Shown: positions 61,901 through 64,000 of the stretch, one piece after another | How positions within the stretch are numbered: the stretch's first letter is position 1 | How the letters are laid out: every line of letters begins with the position of its first letter | From: an uncultured Opitutia bacterium | Lineage (GTDB): Bacteria; Verrucomicrobiota; Verrucomicrobiia; Opitutales; UBA953 | Assembly (NCBI GenBank): GCA_903840355.1 | Contig: CAIMFJ010000008.1 | Coordinates: 225,164-289,163 of the forward strand | Reading direction: 5' to 3' | DNA: 64,000 nucleotides | The notes under the pieces: model-generated | The model's input: the letters and a program-made list of their open reading frames with translations, nothing else | Databases searched by the model: none | What the model was told of the DNA's origin: nothing | Program-made: the position numbers and the translations under genes

Positions 61901-62308
61901 TGCCTCAGGCAGGGAGGCTACTGGCTCGGGTAGGGATGGGATTACCATCCCATCCGCGCATTGTCTCAGGTAGGGAGGCTGCTGCGTCAGCCTCCTTGCA
62001 TTGTGCCACGGGTAGGGACGTGATTACCATCACGTCCGCTGGCAACGTCCGACGTCATACGTGGCAGGATCCAGAAAGGAACCCATCAACGTTGAGCGGC
62101 GCAAACGGACGACATGGTAATGTCGTCCCTACCCAATGCAGTTGGTAGGGATGGGATTACCATCCCATCCGTTGGCAAAGTTAGACCTAGTCGGAGGTAG
62201 AATACGAAAAGGCGTATTCACGCTTAATAGAGGACGATGTCGCAGCATCGTCCCTACCCAATGCATCTTTGTGTTTAGGTAGGGAGGCTGCTGCGTCAGC
62301 CTCCTTGT
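61901..62308. repeat. REP-like hairpin cluster 6
   Basis: The largest cluster. B' at 61934-61955 and 62149-62170; A at 61974-61995 and 62283-62304; B at 62016-62037; inverted B'' at 62107-62128; inverted C at 62232-62253. The first 25 bp hold a half A. 62171-62231 is a non-repeat segment. No gene is seen. Confidence 0.92.
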
Positions 62309-62603
62309 TTGACGTCTCACGCCGCCCCTTCCCTAAACGCACCCATATCCTGTCATTATAATTCGGAGACATTTTTATAATCGTGCGAGAGTTTTTTTCT
62401 GCGTGCCCCCCTTGCACGAATTCCTGAAGGTTCCATAAGTACCGCTTCCGTTTTTTGAAAGTCAAAACCTAGATTAGATCCAAGCGTTCCGTAGGGCGTC
62501 ATACCAAGGGCCGGAGTCTTCTGCATCAGCAGTCGATTCTGGCCCTTTTTGTTTGAATCAGCGCCCTGCACCAAATGACGCCATCAGGAGCCCTATAGTT
62601 ACC
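62309..62603. other. Non-coding segment after cluster 6
   Basis: 295 bp before the unknown gene, with no repeat cores and no convincing gene. AT-rich stretches (around 62352-62400) could hold a promoter. A terminator-like hairpin lies at 62508-62550. Confidence 0.5.
62508..62550 (+). terminator. Terminator-like hairpin upstream of the unknown gene
   Basis: GGGCCGGAGTC pairs with GATTCTGGCCC (two G-U pairs) across a 16-nt loop and is followed by TTTTT. It lies in the leader region before 62604, so it could be an attenuator or the end of a small transcript. Confidence 0.6.
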
Positions 62604-63866
62604 ATGACACCCTTCATCTCTAGCTACAGCCTCCAAGCCTTCCCCACGGAGAAAGTCCTCCGGGAGTTCAAAGCCGTCCGTGGCCTCGTGGCCATGGGCA
62701 AGATCGAACTCCCGCCTGATACGGCCGAACTGCTCCCCCTGAGCCAAAAAAATCACCAACATGACCCGCTCGCTTGGAAAAAGCCGCAGATCAACCCCGA
62801 CATCAGCCCTCTGATCCGCACCATCGCCGAGCGACTCGGTTACGACCCCGCCCTGCTGGCCGAAGGCAAGGGCGAAACGGGCAAACCGAACCATGACTGG
62901 GTCGCCTACTCCCATCAAGGCACTTGCCCGCTCCTAGTCCGCTGGCGGGCAGGCCAAGGAAGCCTCCTCCTGAGTGCGTCGATTTTTTCCAACGACCTCA
63001 CCCTGACGCTCCTGACCGACGAAGCCGGCCTCGAGACCTACCTGCAAGTTGCCGACATCCTGCTCAGCATCGAAACGCCGCCGGAGTGGTCTCAGACCCT
63101 CGAAATTCCCACGGGCAATACCATCCAGAAGGTCACCGTCTCCTCGCAAAAGAATAACCCGTTTTACATTGCGGGCTCCATTAAGGTATGCCTCCCGGCG
63201 GATCGCCAGCTCAACGCCGTTCGGCAGCAGGACCTCAAGCAACTAGGGTTTGGCATCCGGCTCAACATCGGCACGGCAGAAGAAATCAACGCCGGAGAGT
63301 TCGAAAAGGAACGCAAGCCCTTAAAGCCCAACTGCCTTCGCATCCAAGACGTCCTCGTCGAGGGCGAAGACTTGGACTTCGGCCCAGATGAACCCCTCAG
63401 CCTCTCCATCATCAAAAAGATTAACGGCGCGAGCGTGAAGATGGCGTGCACCTTCATGACCATGGCCCTAGCCGAGGCCTTCAACCCCGAAGTTGCGATG
63501 CCCAATCTATACAACTTCGACGGCAAAGAATCCCTGGATGTAGAAGTTGAGGAGCGAAAAATGCAGCTCCAGCAGCTCACCAACCGAAAGTTCTTTTATT
63601 CTCGCCCCAAGGGCCGGCTCACCTTCGGCCCCGGCGTCTACGAAACTCCCCCCGAGATTCTGCGCCACACCCGCCCAGTAGCAAAAATGAGTGGAGGCGA
63701 CGTGGGGGCGAGCTGCGACCTCCTAAAGCTCCTCTTCGAGTACATTTACGGCTTAGTCAATGAAACGGAGAAAAGCGCCGAGTCTGCCACTAAGCCCAAG
63801 TTGATCATCAAGGGCGAAGCCCAGTTGCCTTCGCTCGCCGCGCAATACGAAGATACCGCGAAGTGA
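62604..63866 (+). CDS. Protein of unknown function, 420 aa
   Basis: Soluble protein starting at the ATG at 62604 (MTPFISSYSLQAF); a TTG at 62553 is an alternative. The first 130 residues are mixed; residues 130-330 alternate strands and helices. No signal peptide or membrane span. No motif recognised: conserved-looking blocks such as ADRQLNAVRQQDLKQLGFG and YNFDGKESLDVEV do not match a family I know. It is set off by a terminator hairpin upstream and a possible insertion sequence downstream, so it may be mobile-element cargo. Confidence 0.65.
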   Translation: MTPFISSYSLQAFPTEKVLREFKAVRGLVAMGKIELPPDTAELLPLSQKNHQHDPLAWKKPQINPDISPLIRTIAERLGYDPALLAEGKGETGKPNHDWVAYSHQGTCPLLVRWRAGQGSLLLSASIFSNDLTLTLLTDEAGLETYLQVADILLSIETPPEWSQTLEIPTGNTIQKVTVSSQKNNPFYIAGSIKVCLPADRQLNAVRQQDLKQLGFGIRLNIGTAEEINAGEFEKERKPLKPNCLRIQDVLVEGEDLDFGPDEPLSLSIIKKINGASVKMACTFMTMALAEAFNPEVAMPNLYNFDGKESLDVEVEERKMQLQQLTNRKFFYSRPKGRLTFGPGVYETPPEILRHTRPVAKMSGGDVGASCDLLKLLFEYIYGLVNETEKSAESATKPKLIIKGEAQLPSLAAQYEDTAK

Positions 63867-63949
63867 TCGGGTCACGCTAAATGGGGCCAGTTGAAATGTT
63901 ACTCGGGGGGTTGCCCAACCACCAAACCACCCCCATAAACACCACGACA

Positions 63950-64000
63950 ATGAGCAAGAAACGGCACACGAAGGAGGCCCAGATCAAGGCCATCCGCGAG
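63950..64000 (+). CDS. Start of a possible IS3-type orfA (truncated by window)
   Basis: Seventeen codons from an ATG at 63950 to the window end read MSKKRHTKEAQIKAIRE. This resembles the start of IS3-family OrfA (helix-turn-helix transposase subunit), whose N-termini are Lys/Arg-rich followed by a Q-I-x-A-I-R/L-E pattern. The evidence is only 17 residues. The 83-bp gap before it holds no recognised gene; an imperfect GGTTG/CAACC hairpin lies at 63909-63920. Confidence 0.35.
   Translation, partial: MSKKRHTKEAQIKAIRE

Noticed and set aside
52288..62308. The repeat clusters as CRISPR arrays
   Set aside because: Repeats are of several types and orientations with irregular spacing, no unique spacers of uniform length, and no cas genes.
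52088..64000. A complete integrative element with integrase
   Set aside because: The tRNA 3' end is duplicated, but no integrase, excisionase or right-hand att copy is found within the window.

Overview
The window looks like a chromosomal segment of a member of the Verrucomicrobiota (PVC superphylum), possibly an Opitutae-like lineage. The evidence is the protein families present: DUF1552 paired with a planctomycete-type cytochrome c/PA14/DUF1592 protein, two large PVC-type CxxCH heme proteins with beta-propeller and HEAT-like regions, DUF1080, ThuA, several SGNH hydrolases and several FGly sulfatases. This placement is inference; there is no rRNA to test it. Almost no gene has a Shine-Dalgarno sequence; starts are mostly preceded by short pyrimidine-rich tracts.

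Layout. 1-1083: end of an exported unknown protein and HPr. 1224-4628: pyruvate dehydrogenase E1a-E1b-E2 operon with a strong terminator. 4702-8618: leftward carbohydrate module (ThuA, DUF1080, sugar epimerase, SGNH esterase). 8727-12751: DUF457 membrane protein, GH16 glycosidase, TonB-like protein, SixA and a D,D-carboxypeptidase. 12858-13946: recA behind an SOS-box-like palindrome. 13998-19217: SGNH esterase, a probable 6S RNA on the opposite strand, then the DUF1552/DUF1592 pair. 19297-30889: housekeeping (radC, carbonic anhydrase, ftsK, prfA, tcdA, TatD, purC, marC) plus two small low-complexity exported proteins with twin promoters. 30886-37930: metallophosphoesterase, FG-GAP protein, DUF4380 lipoprotein, an unknown gene and a PVC-type heme protein.

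37958-44238 is a compact leftward cluster that I identify as an ebo (metabolite-traffic) cluster: ybjQ-like, a small unknown gene, eboB, eboE, eboC (UbiA), eboD (3-dehydroquinate-synthase-like) and eboF. No canonical eboA is visible. 44302-51893 holds a cytochrome c, a PAS-AraC regulator, an MFS sugar transporter, a Gfo/Idh protein with an altered EKP motif and a second PVC-type heme protein: a plausible sugar uptake and oxidation unit.

From tRNA-Ser(CGA) at 52000 the character changes. The 3' end of the tRNA is duplicated 133 bp downstream, as at an integration site. The next 10 kb carries secreted sulfatases, a GQSNM-motif esterase, a polysaccharide deacetylase and a Sel1 protein, separated by six clusters of REP-like hairpins. 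I count about 27 recognisable hairpins here and none in the first 52 kb. Each has a GTAG-type 5' flank and one of two constant loops (TACC or CTGCGW), on stems that differ between subtypes in both arms at once. This repeat system and the ebo cluster are the most interesting parts of the window. The right edge has an unknown 420-aa protein and the first codons of what may be an IS3-type orfA.
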